Positions 51,525 through 63,943 of a stretch of 64,000 nt of DNA are shown in pieces. The stretch covers positions 22,605,330-22,669,329 of the forward strand of contig CM067566.1 of NCBI GenBank assembly GCA_034336665.1, in the 5' to 3' direction. A program made the position numbers and the translations under genes. Each line of letters opens with the position of its first letter. Within the stretch, counting starts at the first letter, position 1. The stretch is from Luscinia megarhynchos. Lineage: Eukaryota; Chordata; Aves; Passeriformes; Turdidae. The notes below the pieces were generated by a model. It ran no database searches. It was not told the origin of the DNA and worked only from the letters and a program-made list of their open reading frames with translations.

Positions 51525-54500
51525 CTAGAAAATAAAAATCATCAATGTGCACAAAAAAGTATTTCCAAAGGCAAATCCAAATTGCTACCTCCCTCCAACA
51601 GAAATATGAGTTTTTAAAACTAAGTATTGTTATGAAAACATATCATATGGTCTTAGACCTAGCAGTAGGTTTTACTAAATGGGATTTTGGACCTTATCCT
51701 TGCAAAAATATTTTCTACATCCTGTGTAACGCTATTACCTGCACCTAATGTATCTTTTAGTGGTGTGAGAGAAAGATTACAGTAATTATCTTTATGAGCT
51801 CCTCCATGATGTTTTTCTGGACAAGCTCCTTTAACTGTCTCTCTGTCAAATGGCAGGAGAAAACTGAGAAGCAAAAGATTATTATTCCAATACAGCAGTA
51901 TTTACTATTTATTTACTTCCACACATGCAAATTTTGAGACCGACATTCAGTAAAGGTGCAGTTTACTGAAGATCTAAGCGTCAGTAAAGAAAAACCCAAG
52001 ACTTGTAGGGAATAAAGAAGTAAGATCACACCAAAAATGAAACTTGCTGTGTTTGTTAAATCTTTGTCATGTCTGAATAGGTATGGCCTACATGCATGTT
52101 CTTCTCAATACACTGAACCGGGTAATGAAGTGATTAAATACCAAGAAGAGGTGTCTGTATACGTGAAACAAAGGGATAGCAATGTACTTCTCTACACAGA
52201 GCAGTATTCATATGGAAAAGAGGAAAGAATTGGATACTAAGCCTTCATTTGAACACTGACTTCCAAACCACTTGGGAGAAGTGGTAGAGAAAAAGATACT
52301 GATGAAGTATGGCTGGGATGATTTAGCAAGTTTTAACAAATCAACGTCACTACTCTAAGTGCTGTATCTGAACCAAGGACTTTTTTTGTTAAATATTCTA
52401 CTATTATTTCTTATGTGTCCAAATGAGTCAGGCAATCTCTGTAATCTTCACTACTGTTCCAGCAGCTTCACAGTAGACATTCACAACTTCTATTCATATG
52501 AACTTTACAGATTCTCTGAAATTTCAACTTCAAGAACTGAGAAAGCATTGTTAAAGATTTACTTTAAACGTGCTTTCCTTAACTTCTCTATGTGATGATA
52601 CAAATCCAAAACACCTGCTTATTACTCTGACTTCATCTAATAAAAAGAGATTAAGCAGATATATAACTTCTTAAAAAGCCTAAATCATCTATGTATCCCT
52701 ACATTATTACAAAAATCTGTTTTAAATCACAGAATCATCTAGGTTGGAAGTGATCTTCCAAAATCATCTTGTCAAACGGGTTGACAGTGTAGCCTTAAGT
52801 GGTTATCCAGGCCCTTGACAAGGGCCCATGAACACTGATAATCCACCACTTTTCTGGACAGTCTGGTTTCAGTGTTTAAATTTCTCCACAATGTAGATTT
52901 CTTTTTTTGTATTTTTTTTTCCTGCTTGCATCCAGACAGAATTTCCCCTGAGGCAACTTCTTCCAGTAGCCTTCTGTCCTTTCAGCAAGCAGCCTTCAGA
53001 ATATTTCCATCCATCTTTTCCATAAATACCTTTTAGATATTGAAAAACTGATTGATCCTCTCCAAGGCTTCTCTTCTCTAAGCTGAACAAACCCAATACT
53101 TCAAACCTTTCTTCACACAATTTTCCATCCTGGTGCCCCCTGCAAGGCTCTTCCCAGTTTTTCACTATCTGCATTGAACTGGGGAGGACACAGTATTCCA
53201 GGTATGACTCAGGACACAGCTTGCTGCCTTCACTGCAGCCATGGCACACAGCCAGCTCACACTCTGTTGGTCATTCACTGGGGATGGTCCCCTAGGTGTT
53301 TCCCAGCCAACCTCCACTCCAGCCATGCAGATCCCAGCATGTTGTACAGCTGCTTGAGTTTAATCTATCCCAGGTGCAGGACTAAACTGCTATTGTATGT
53401 TTTATAAGTTAAAACAGCATTATGATTTACACATGGTGTTTCTCTCTTTATTGGAAGGGGGGGTGAATCATACAATATATTTTTAATAGTTTCATTAAGA
53501 TTTTAATTGTGGCAAAATTCAGAAGTTAGATGTTTATTTCATGCTGTAGGACCACTTGACATTTTCTTGGCAGTAATTTCAGTTAAAGTTACTACAGGTG
53601 TGAACTTTCACTCTGAATCCCAGGCTCACTGTTACTTATATTGGAAAAAGTGGAATAAACGGGGGAATACTTAGGAATTTTAGAAAAGAAGAATGAAGTC
53701 CATTCAAATGAGGGCTATAAATTACTCTAGATAAAATAAATGGCTGTTTTGAAGATAAGGGGTCTTCTGTTAGGCTAGAAAACTGACAAAACTATATTAA
53801 ATGAAACTGGATGTTACCAGTTCCTCAGAGACCACCTGGAATGATGACATGTACTGAGAAAACCCCAAATGTCAAGCTTGTTACAGGACATACAGTCCAT
53901 AAAATCCCTGGACCATACCTTGTTTTTCACAGGTTCTGTCTTTGCTGGTGTGACTGAAATAATTCTCACAGGATTTTCATCATTTTCACTGACTCCGGTT
54001 TCTGATATATCTGAACTTTGTTCCCTGGGAGCATCATGGAAGACATGACAAAACAAAAATATACAAGAAAGAAGAAAAATGTTTGGAATTATTTGGGGTA
54101 AAAAAAAAGAGGGTGTGGGGGGAGGGGAAATCAATGCCATCAGCTAAAGTAGTTTAAAAACAATTGAATTTGCCAGAGTATACTCTTATATTTTCTTTCC
54201 CAGAACTGGGAAAGGTCTGAAAGGAATTGGCTGGTCATTGAGCCAATTCCCTTACTACAGACACACCACTGTATAATGACTTTTGCAAACTTAAGACCAG
54301 AGCTCTAAAATAGGCTGTGTTTGTTTCCCAGATAAAACGAGCTGATACTGGAAAATATAATGAAGAATAATAAACACCAATAATGCCCCAACTTCATAGA
54401 AAACAAAAGAACAACAAAGAAAAAACAAGATTATTACAACTTACATCATGCACACTTACAGAACAAATTCTGAACATAGTTATACCTCCCTTTAGCCTTA

Positions 54501-57500
54501 CAAAATGTAGCAACTAGAGCTGACTTTCTCTGCTTTCTTTAACCCTTTATTTTAGTCAGGTAGTCAATTCCAAAGCAAATGGCACAATATTAAAATCTGA
54601 AAGTGTAAACTGTTTCTCCAGGTTTAGAACAGATTTTAAAGCTCTGCATCCATATAAAAATAATGCTTGCTAGAAGAAACACCGAGTATTTGTAATATTT
54701 GATACTTGTGGTATTTGATAAACACTGTATATTTGATATTTGTAATATTATATATGTTGCATCTTTCCACTAAGACCCTGGTCTGCTTAACAAGCTTTTA
54801 TCATTTTTAATCTTACATACATCAGAAATATGTCATCTATATCAAAAAAGTTTCTTGTTTCCAATCAGGATTAATCCTAATCAAAACGTCGACCACACAA
54901 ACTGAACCAAAAATCAAGTATGAAGATTTTACCTATTGAGAACTACCACATTTTCTAAAACTGGACAAAATAAGGACACTCTTCAAACATGTAAACACAC
55001 ACACCAAACAATCTCCTGTCCTAAAACTTGCAAGCACAGTAGAAAACATGAAGTAAAGGGCTGATAAAAGAAATTTTGGACTCCTGTACCTTGATCTGTT
55101 TCCTGCAGAAGAGCTCAGCTCAGAGTTTACACTGCTTCCAGTCTCTGATCCTGTAGTCCTGATATATGGTCTCCTTCCAGTTGCAGATAATGGTTTGTTT
55201 ACTGTACCTAATACACCGGTTGGTTTTGGCTAGAAAAAATGTTTAAATCTTTAAAAATGCAGATACATACTTGATTTTACAAATATTTGCTTGGGTATTT
55301 AAAAATATATTTACTGGATTAACAGTCTTGATCACAATGAAATCTCTCAGTTTAGAGATATTAACCTTACCTTTACTTCAAAAAGACTATTTATCCTTTT
55401 ACTTCTTGTAATTTAAGAACATTTCATCAACTGCCCTTCTCCCTCTCACGCTTTGAAAGCACAGCAGCTGAAGAAGGCTCAACAAAAGCCAAAATGTTAG
55501 GCAATATTAGAGTTGAGAGCCTCTGAGTAAGGATGAATGGAAAAGCAAATAAAGTGGATATTGATGTGGGAGTCTACTATTGACCACCCAGCCAGAACAT
55601 AGCAAGAGATAAATCTACAAGGAATTGGAGATTCTTTCTGGAACAACTGCTCTTGGCCTTATGGACAAGCTTGGCCCTGTATATAGGGGACAGCTGATTT
55701 TAGGTGCTGTAAGACTTCTGGATGCTCTGGGAATCTGCTTTCGAGGGTCCTGTGATGCATGAACGCTGGTCACTTTTTAGGAACCATCTCTTAAAAGCAC
55801 AGAAGGCAATTGCAAAGTGTAAGATGTCAAGCAAGGGAGGCAGAAGTTCAGCCTGGCTGAGGAGGGATCTTCTGGAATTTCAGGAGAAAACAGAAGTATA
55901 CAGTATTTGGAAGCAATGACAGACAACACGGCAGGACTACAGAAATGCTGCTCACCACTGTAGGGAGAAAATTCCTGTGGCCAAAGCTTGATTACAGTTC
56001 AAGTAGGCCAGCACTACAAAGGCCACAAAAAGGCCTTTTTAAGATAAGTCAAAAGCAAAAGGAGATCAGAGAAAACACTGGGACTGGGCCATTTCTTGAT
56101 AAGGCTGGTCACCTCACAAACAGGAGGTAGCAAAGCAGAAACATTTAACCTCATAATTGCCTCTGTCTTCAACACCAGTGATGGGCCCTGGGACCCCCAG
56201 AGCCCTGTGTTAGAACACTGTGTCTGGGGGGAATGATAACTCAAATTCCCTCAGCTGCTTCTCATAAGACTTGTGCTCCAGACACTTCACTCATTTTGTT
56301 TTCCTTCTTTGGATATGCAGTAAACTCAGTAAATGGAGCAAATAAATTATTTTATTAAAAGAATAATATGTATAAGTAAATACTGTGCAGAATTAGCACG
56401 AGGATGATGCATCCACTGAACATGTTTCCAGTAACAAGCCTTTTCAACAGAGATAACTGCTTTTCTTCCTAGCCAATGTTTTCCAGCATCTATAGTATCT
56501 TTATCCTGTCTGCTCCATCATAACTTCCACACATGGGAGTTATTTTTTCTTCTAGGGAATGTCTTAATTTATTAACTTGGCCTCTAAGGAAATGTAAGAT
56601 TACACGAAGAATGTGGCATGGCCAGTTATGAAAACTTCCTTGACTGTTCCCCAGGGAAAAAAATAAAAAACTTCCTGTGGCCTACTCAGCCTGAGTACAT
56701 GGGTCAAGTCATCAGCCACAGCAAGATCTAAAAGAGACAGTGTTTACCTCTTAATCACCTTTCTGCATAATTACATAACTATAATGTAAAAATATATCAT
56801 CAATACATAAATATAATAGTTCAGTTAAAATTGAAGCAGGCCATTGCAATGGAAGATGATAAGAAGTGTTTTCACAAATACATTAACAAAAGGAAGGCCA
56901 AGGAAAACCTCAGTGCTTTACTGGACATGGAGGGGAACATTGTAACTAAGGACAAGGAAAAAGCAGAGAGACTTAATGCCTTCTTTGTCTCTTCTCTAAC
57001 AGAAAGGTCAGTTATACTCAGGCTACCCAGCCCCTGAACAGGTAGACCGGGACAGGGAGCAAAACAAATCCCCTGCAATCCAGAAGGAAGTAGTTAGTGG
57101 CCTGGTGAGCCACTCAGACACTCACAAGTCTATGGGGCTGGATAGGATCTCCCTGAGGGTGCTGAGGGAGCTGGCAGAACTCACCAAGCACTCCGCCATT
57201 TTTCATCACTCCTGGTTAACTGGAGAGGTCCCAGACCTCTCCAGAGATCCAGAGAGGTCTCCAGACCCATGACTGGAGGTTGGCCACTGTGATGCCAATC
57301 TCCAAGAAGGCCAGAAGGAGGACTTGGGAGATCTACAGGGCTGTCAGCCTGATCTTGGTGGCCAGGAAGGTTATGGACAATCTGTTGGTTATCTTGAGTG
57401 TGATCACATGGTGTGTGAAGGACAACCAGGGGATCAGGCCCCGCCAGCATGGATTTAGCAAAGATCGGTCCTGTTTGACCAACCTGATGTCCTTTTATGA

Positions 57501-60500
57501 CCAGATGACCTACCTAGTAGATGAGGAAAGGCTGTGGATGTGGACTACCTGGACTTTTACTAAAGCCTTCAATGTCTCCCAAGGCACCCTCCTGGAGAAG
57601 CTGGCAGCACATGGTTTGGACAGGTGCACTCTGCACTGGGCTAAGAACCAGCTGGGTGGTCAGGCCCAGAGAGTGGTAGTAAAGGGTGCTACATGCAGCA
57701 CTGGCTGTTCACTACTGGTGCTCCCAAGGGCCAGTGTTAGGGCCAGTCCTGTTTGGTATCTCTACTGATGATCTGGACAAGAGGATTGAGTGTCCCATCA
57801 GTCAGTTCACAGATGACATCAAGTGAGTGGCAGTACTGTGCTGGTGGGCAGGAAGGCTCTGCAGAAGGACCTGGACAGGCTGGATGAATGGGCCAAGGCC
57901 CGTGCTATGGGGTGCAACATGACGAAGTGCTGAGTCCTGCACCTGGGCCACAAGCAGCCCAGGCAGTGCTACAGGCTTGGGGCAGAGTGGCTGGAAAGCT
58001 GCCCAGTGGAAAAGGATGTGGGAGTGCTGGCTGACAGCAGCTGAGCCAGTGAATGCCCAGATGGCCAAGGAGGCCAATGGCATCCTGGCCTGTGTCAGCA
58101 ACAGTATGGCCAGCAGAACCAGGGCAGTGATTGTCCCTCTGTACTCAGCACTGGTGAGGCCACACTTTCTGATTCTGGGTCCCTCACTGCAAGGACACTG
58201 GGCTGCTGAAGTGAGTCCAGAAAAGGGCAATGGAGCTGGGAAATCTTATCATGAGCAGGTGAGGGAGCTGGGGGTGTTTAAAACTCTCTACAACTGCCTG
58301 AAAGGAGGCTGTAGCCAGGTGGGGAGGGGCCTCTTCTCTCAGGCAGCTAAGGACAGCAAAGAGGCAACAGCTACAAGCTGTTCCAGGGGAGGTTGAGCTT
58401 GAAAATCAGGAAGAATTTCTTCACAGGAAGGGCTGTCAGGCATTGGAATAGACTGGCTAAGGATGTGGTGGAGTCACCATCGCTGGAAGTACTCAAGAAA
58501 TACTCAAAATGGCATTTAGTGCTGTAGTTAGTAGATATGGTGGTGTTTGGTCAATGGCTGGAACCAATGATTTTGGAGGTCTTCTCCAACCTTAATGATT
58601 CAGCAATATCTCCTACTGTTGCATTCAACCTAATTCTGCATTACATTTTGGAAAGGTACTTTGCTTTGCAAATACAGAATGTTAGAACCACAGAATAACT
58701 CCACCTGGGACCCCCTGAAATAGATGTTCGAAAGTGCATAGACACTTGCAGCTGAATTTAACAGCATTAAAAGCTGTATTAAAAATACTACAACTTAAAA
58801 TTTAACATCTCCAATGCTAGTGCTATCACAATTCTCTATATGCATCATAACTTTACAGCAAGCTTATTTCAATAATATAAGAAACTGTAATCAAGAACCT
58901 GCAGCTCAGGGCACAGATAACAATCTTGGCATTGTGTACTCATCAGGTTGTATGTTCAAGAAAATAATTACATGACATTGAATAAAATAGTCACAAATTA
59001 CTGTACATGAACTCTTAATATAATTTTAAACTACAGCAGTCCAGAATATTTTAAAAATCACAAGTCATATTCAAAGACTTGCAGCTTGTCAAAATACAGT
59101 ACCTTTCCTGTCAAAAGAAGAACCCTTGTCTCTTCTGAAATGTAATTCCTGTCATTGCAGAAATCCTGCATAAAAAATAAAAATTATTTTGTGTTTGATG
59201 TCTAAATCTCACTTATTTTTTATATACTTGACTGACTTCTCAAATTAGATACCAACTATCAAGTGTTACACATACTTTACACCATGCAACCTGCTGACCA
59301 ATGAATCAACCCAATAAAGATCGGTCAAATTCGTATTTTCACGGATATTTACAGCGAGCATTACTGAAGGACTGAAGTATGCCATATCCTAAATTTGAAT
59401 GAACATTTTTCCTTCTAAAGTGACATGAATTGTTTGAAATGATGCAAAACTGCTCTCCCTATTTGTTCACTTGTACATTTTTAATGGGAAGTCCAAACAG
59501 GGAAAGAGGTGCCATTTTCTCTAAACGAGTTGAACGTTGTTACCTTTATCACTCTGAGTATCAGAGTTTACACAGACTGAAATCCTGTAATTGAATAAAG
59601 GCACCAGCTCACTGTTACTTGGCATTTGCCACTTCTCAATTACACAGGAAACCAAATTTTGCTTAAAAAGACTCTGGAAAGGCTTTTAATTAATAGTCTA
59701 GGGCACTGAAAAATGTCAGGCAGTACATTCTCCAGGACAACTAAAACATTAGGTCTGGTCCAGAGAATTACTTGCGCTCCCTTGACACTTTTCAGAAGTA
59801 GGTCTCTTGGAGGGCAGTAGTGCCACTACTGACAGCAGAGCTGTACTTGCCAAAGTTATTACTAGGCAATAAGAGGGCCAACTAATACAGCAAGCAGAAT
59901 AGCCCAACAGTTACTGACAGATAGAAACATACTATGGGTAACATAAAATAATGTTCTGTTTTTTGTCTGATTTGCATTCTAATTCAGATACACAGTCATA
60001 ATATACATATATTCTCATATATAAAGATGCACTTGTAAAACACATTAATGAAATGATTCAGCAATACATGCCAACATATCAGCATTAATTCCAATTAGTT
60101 CTCACCTGTTACAAATACTTTTATCACTTCTTCATAATACATAGACAGCGCAGTATAGAGCTGACATTAAAAAATTAATTGCTGATAATAAAAAATGCAT
60201 TTTACCACTCATTATCTTACGGACATAACCAGCTCTCAATCACAAAAAAACCCAACAAAAACATGTTTCCCCCTATTGCTTTGGAAATTAAATTAACAAA
60301 TTTACCTTTTCAGGCTGTGTAAAAAATTTGGTTGGCAATACAGGGTCCTTCGGTGAATCTGCATTGCACAAAGCACTTTTGCTGTTGATTACACATAGTG
60401 CTACATCACATACTGTGTAAAGTTTCTGAAGAAAAAAAAAGAAAAGCATGCTTTAGGAATTATTTACTTGTAGAAAGAATGCAGTACTTTTAAAAGTTTA

Positions 60501-63500
60501 TACTATGTGTTTAAATAACCACCCCTAAGGGCATATTTTGTACTTATATCATTAACCATACTGCTGAGTCTTAAAACACATGGAGAAGTCCTCATTTTTC
60601 ATATGGTATTATTTATATAATCTAGTAATACCTTACATGACTATACTGTAGAAGTTGAAGCTCCTGCTCAATCAAATCGCCTTAAATGGTTTCTCATCTC
60701 TGCTAGAAACTAATGGGTTTAACAGTAGCTGTATAACAGTATTTCCTCCCCCAACAGCAGAAAATACTTATGTCAGGAACCTAGGCAGTTGTTAAAATAA
60801 GGAAGGCAGTAACAGGAATATTTTTAAAAGCTGCAGGTATTATGTACAGTGTGAGGTCAGCAAGGTCTTGCAAGAATGAGATTGGAAACATATATACAGT
60901 GCTTGCAATTACCAGTGTCTCTAAAAAACCATAAAAATGTCAGAGCTAGTTCTTTCAGACTTCCTGCAAATCCTGCTTGTGAAACCCTCAGCTCACCACC
61001 CAGCACTAATCTCAATGACATTTCTTACTTCATTGGCCTTTGGCTCATCAGGAGACTGAGCATCTCGGGTAAGCTTGATGTTTTCTGACATTTTTTTCAT
61101 GAAGGCATGGCTATTGTTTTCATTCTTTGTCATTAAAACTTCAAGCATGAACCACAGGCACCTAAAAAGCCACAAAATCACAAGCAATTACACTCCAGCT
61201 TTTATACTACCACTCCTACATACAGCAAAGCTTTTCAAAATTTTATTAGCTGTACTAGCTTTTTTTCTTAAGAAACCAAAATAAATTTGAAGACAACAAC
61301 ATTGTATCATATAATCATGTAAACAGAGTCCAGGCCTTTACCACACACAGTCTTAACTGTATTCCTGGGAGAATACCTGCGAAATTAGTGTGCTTATTAT
61401 TACATCTAAAAATACCGCCTAGCCAATCAACTTTTTTTTCCACATATGAATAGAAACAGGAATTCTGGTGCTATCATCACCCAAATCAAATTCTGTAATC
61501 ACTACTTTGAGCACCATGTCCCTGTCAACAATGTACCATGAGCACACTCAAGGCAGGCTTAAACAAATCATGCTGTTGATAGTCAGTTATCCACAACAGA
61601 CGGATTAATATTGCAGTTTAAATAGGAGAGGAGATCCAAAAAGCAGGTCAGATTCTTACTAATGTTCCAGATGTGAGGAAAGTTCTCCCAAGTAAGACTT
61701 AATGGAGTTAACTTTCCTAGGTTTCTTTCTTTAAATCTAGTTTACTTCTAATGAGACTACACTTTATTTTGACTGAAGTTTGTTTTAAAATTTTGTCAAT
61801 TATGATATAAAGCACAACTCGTCCATCCATACTGTCACTTGCTATCAAGCTCCACCACTGCATATGATTAAAGGATCTACAGTCACAATATGGTAAAATA
61901 ATACTTAGTTGGGACAGACATATGGGTGGTTCTGAGAAACGCAGTGCTTGTCAGCAGCTAATTTAATTCTGAAGTCTTGGAAGAGAGACTATTTTGCAGA
62001 AAGAGGTAATAAAACCCAAGAAAAAGAGATGACTGAAGATTAGAATTCCCTCACAAAACCCCCCATCTTCTTACCTGATACAAACTGTAATGAAAGAGAT
62101 GAAGAAATATTTCTCTCAAAAGCTCAGAAGCTTAAGCTCCATCAAGATACTTACAGAGCTATTTGATGTTCAAGAAACTAAGATGTCTCTAGTCTGACTT
62201 GCATCCCTAAGCTACAAAGGCTATGTAAATCAGTCTGTTAGAGAGCTTTACATACATCTATCCACTATTTTCAAGAACTTGAATAGAATGAATACAGAAC
62301 CAGTAACATATCACCCTGATCCAGGTTCTGCAACATCTGTCACCCCAAGATTACTACTGAGAACATATTACACTCTGGTAATTCCAGTTAACTCAGGTCA
62401 AACTGAATAGCTTGACTTTCTCACAAATGAGCAAATTACATAAATAATTATCAACTTTGAACAAGACCTTTCCAAAATACCAGTGGGATTTTATGTAAAA
62501 AAGTATGCACCTAGAGGAACACAGTCACATAAAGTCATTCTTTGTATCCATTTCAGTAATTCTGGAATATGAATTAGGAAGAAAAAGACACTTGGGACAG
62601 TATAAAGATAAAAACCAACTAATTCAAAAAATACCCCTGCAGGATAAACTTTAAAAACTTCATCAGTAGTTACTACAGATTATGGTTCAGGAACTGCTAA
62701 GCATGCATTTACTTTACATCACTGTATCTAGGTCATGTAAACCAAGATGAACTAGGGAGACAAAATACACTGTAAAGTCTGCTTTTCCAACTTTGCAAGC
62801 ATCTATGTTAACACTTTAAGATGAACACTAAGACACTCAGAACTGTTGAAAGAAACACTGTATCACATTAAATGGAAAACATTTTTTTCATATCTCAGAA
62901 GACTCTTCAGAGAAGTATTCCTGCCAAAATTCCCCTACAGAGTATTTCTTTGTTTGGAGCAGTCCCTTCTGGCTAGTTCAGTCAGTCTGTGACAAACATG
63001 AGGGAGGAAACTGGACAAAAAAGAAAAGCTATACAAGGAGAGTCCAAAAAAAGCTCTGTGCACTAGAAAGTGCTTTTCAAAGAAAGTATTAACTCAGTGA
63101 CTGCAAATCAGAACTTGTTCCCATGCAGTTTAGATAAAGTACATGCCGGAGGATGCTTTCAGATGTTGCCAGGAACAGGGAGAGCTGGGACAAAATGTAG
63201 ACTTGTTGATAAGGTAAAAAAATCTTCACCGACTTCAGGCCTGACCAGGTATGAATCAAGCAGCCCAGAAATCAGAATACACCAAGCTTTTCATTTAGAG
63301 AAAGAGTCAGACTTGGATTGTAATAAGTGAAGGCGCAGAAAGCATTAAGACCTGAACTAGTCTTTTGGTGCCAAAGAACTGCTTTTCGGATAATGTATAT
63401 TGATTTTAATATGTAGTTATACATGCCTAATACAAACCCAACAAAGCTCAGTTTTTATTAATCAAAAATTAATACAACAAAAAATCAAAACACTAAAACT

Positions 63501-63943
63501 AATAAGTTTCCAGTCAGGCAGGGCTTATCCAGCCTCAGTGTTTTCAAGTCTTGGAGAAGCACTCTATTTTAAGTTCCAAAATATTTGAACTAACATTACT
63601 TGATGTCCTGTAAATACTCCCAGGCACAAAGACAAGACTCCAAAATCATTACTTACTTTAAAAGAAGTATACACTACTCACTGATTTAATATACTACAGT
63701 ATGACCTAGAGTTTACCATAGGGACTTTCAGAATATACTGCTAAGCAGTTGTTGCTCTTCCTAATCAGTTTCTTTCCAAGTGCAGAACAATTCTCAGCAT
63801 AAGAATTCTAGAATCACTTGACACTTACTCTTTGACATCACGAAGCTGATCAACATCCTGAGGTTTTGTGAAATCTGGATCATGTGCCAGTAAGTGAATC
63901 ATATACGGTACCACATATTCAGGCAGCAAGGACAGCAATTTTT
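51168..63943 (-). CDS. PDS5A: PDS5A, sister chromatid cohesion protein PDS5 homolog A, last seven coding exons; split, 5' partial
   Basis: PDS5A is a nuclear HEAT-repeat protein that binds cohesin and, with WAPL and sororin, regulates cohesin release and sister-chromatid cohesion. Joining 63943-63829, 61161-61029, 60425-60306, 59165-59103, 55229-55090, 54024-53919 and 51524-51168 (minus strand) gives one continuous frame of about 344 residues plus a TAA stop, all with GT-AG introns. The family protein is about 1330 residues, so this is the C-terminal quarter. The first exons encode the end of the HEAT-repeat scaffold ([20 protein letters not shown], then [10 protein letters not shown]). The last three encode a low-complexity charged tail with an AT-hook-like RRGRPTKP, ending [11 protein letters not shown]. 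The upstream exons continue beyond the window. PDS5A faces UBE2K tail to tail. I recall the same UBE2K-PDS5A neighbourhood in other vertebrates, including human. Confidence 0.97.
51525..53918 (-). other. PDS5A: Last PDS5A intron
   Basis: A 2394-base GT-AG intron that contains the minus-strand CR1 at 52727-53230. Nothing else is recognised. Confidence 0.75.
52727..53230 (-). mobile_element. CR1 LINE, 5'-truncated, 3' end at 52727
   Basis: The left edge ATCACAGAATCATCTAGGTT and the following TGGAAGTGATCTTCC mark the CR1 3' terminus. On the minus strand the block then encodes a decayed C-terminus of the CR1 polyprotein, visible as [20 protein letters not shown] and FQYLKG. It sits in the intron between the last two PDS5A coding exons. 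A 126-residue open frame here (53249-52869) is CR1 remnant, not a host gene. Confidence 0.75.
53919..54024 (-). CDS. PDS5A: PDS5A exon (second from the end)
   Basis: The acceptor is GCTCCCAG and the donor is AACAAG then GTATGG. The exon holds 106 bases: one base closing Arg, then 35 codons, [20 protein letters not shown] continuing to TEPVKNK. An acidic patch is followed by IISVTPAK, a known PDS5A tail signature. Confidence 0.95.
54025..55089 (-). other. PDS5A: PDS5A intron, no feature seen
   Basis: A 1065-base GT-AG intron of AT-rich sequence with no repeat that I recognise. Confidence 0.75.
55090..55229 (-). CDS. PDS5A: PDS5A exon (third from the end)
   Basis: The acceptor is TTTTTTCTAG and the donor is ATCAAG then GTACAG. 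The exon holds 140 bases: 46 codons starting [20 protein letters not shown] and ending SAGNRS, then two bases of an Arg codon. It starts the basic, serine-rich and probably disordered C-terminal tail. Confidence 0.95.
55490..56230 (+). mobile_element. CR1 LINE fragment, endonuclease to early RT region
   Basis: GTGGGAGTCTACTATTGACC is the CR1 endonuclease phrase that is usually GTGGGAGTCTACTATAGACC. Later sections, including the AAGGCAATTGCAAAG and AGCCTGGCTGAGGAGGGA stretches and the segment ending GATGGGCCCTGGGACCCCCA, follow the same polyprotein. Stops and indels break the frame throughout. It lies in the PDS5A intron between the exons at 55090 and 59103. Confidence 0.6.
56235..56325 (-). 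mobile_element. Inverted CR1 fragment between two plus-strand CR1 pieces
   Basis: CTCAGCTGCTTCTCATAAGA then CTTGTGCTCCAGACACTTCA is the antisense of the CR1 segment encoding the YEERLRELG region. Its orientation is opposite to the CR1 copies on both sides, so it is a separate insertion or a rearranged piece. Confidence 0.6.
56825..58606 (+). mobile_element. CR1 LINE, long 3' part with reverse-transcriptase remnants
   Basis: This is the longest repeat in the window. On the plus strand it carries [17 protein letters not shown], then RT phrases such as [52 protein letters not shown] and QFTDDIK (the catalytic FADD box, here FTDD), then [16 protein letters not shown] and LYNCLKGG. It closes with the CR1 3' tail at about 58606 (TTCTCCAACCTTAATGATTC). 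Frameshifts, stops and a local GAGGTC-rich insertion at 57222-57266 interrupt it, so it is dead as a retrotransposon. Confidence 0.85.
59103..59165 (-). CDS. PDS5A: PDS5A microexon-sized exon (fourth from the end)
   Basis: Only 63 bases (21 codons), starting [18 protein letters not shown] and ending TGK. The acceptor is TTTATGCAG and the donor is GGAAAG then GTACTG. It is in frame with both neighbours, so skipping it would remove 21 residues without a frameshift. Confidence 0.95.
59166..60305 (-). other. PDS5A: PDS5A intron, no feature seen
   Basis: A 1140-base GT-AG intron; AT-rich, nothing recognised. Confidence 0.75.
60306..60425 (-). CDS. PDS5A: PDS5A exon (fifth from the end)
   Basis: A long pyrimidine tract and CTTCAG acceptor precede exactly 40 codons, with donor AAAAG then GTAAAT. 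The peptide begins [20 protein letters not shown] and ends FFTQPEK. It is the last strongly helical section before the charged tail. Confidence 0.96.
60426..61028 (-). other. PDS5A: PDS5A intron, no feature seen
   Basis: A 603-base GT-AG intron, the shortest complete PDS5A intron in the window. Confidence 0.75.
61029..61161 (-). CDS. PDS5A: PDS5A exon (sixth from the end)
   Basis: The acceptor is GGCTTTTTAG and the donor is GAA then GTAAGA. The exon holds 133 bases: one base closing the Glu codon, then 44 codons from [20 protein letters not shown] to SPDEPKANE. The sequence follows the PDS5A family closely. Confidence 0.96.
61162..63828 (-). other. PDS5A: PDS5A intron, no feature seen
   Basis: A 2667-base GT-AG intron. 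Open frames up to 86 residues are scattered here and show no motif. Sequence after 63943 is the start of the next upstream intron. Confidence 0.75.
63829..63943 (-). CDS. PDS5A: PDS5A exon (seventh from the end)
   Basis: Reading the minus strand, the acceptor ACTGTAG precedes 115 bases and the donor is AAAGA then GTAAGT. Two bases finish a Glu codon, then 37 codons follow: [20 protein letters not shown] continuing to DQLRDVK, then two bases of the next Glu. These are hydrophobic HEAT-repeat helices of the cohesin-binding scaffold. Confidence 0.95.

Larger units (their letters stand above)
55230..59102 (-). other. PDS5A: PDS5A intron occupied by a CR1 cluster
   Basis: A 3873-base intron. About two thirds of it is CR1-derived (three pieces, mostly antisense to the gene). 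The flanks near each splice site are free of repeats. Confidence 0.8.

Noticed and set aside
52869..53249. 126-residue minus-strand open frame
   Set aside because: Remnant of the CR1 C-terminus, as shown by the CR1 3' end next to it.
53814..54140. 108-residue minus-strand open frame starting with ATG
   Set aside because: Only the middle (54024-53919) is a real PDS5A exon; the ends are intron read-through.
57280..57768. 162-residue plus-strand open frame with reverse-transcriptase motifs
   Set aside because: Part of the decayed CR1 element, not a host gene; frames before and after are broken.
57802..58230. 142-residue minus-strand open frame
   Set aside because: Antisense of the CR1 RT region.
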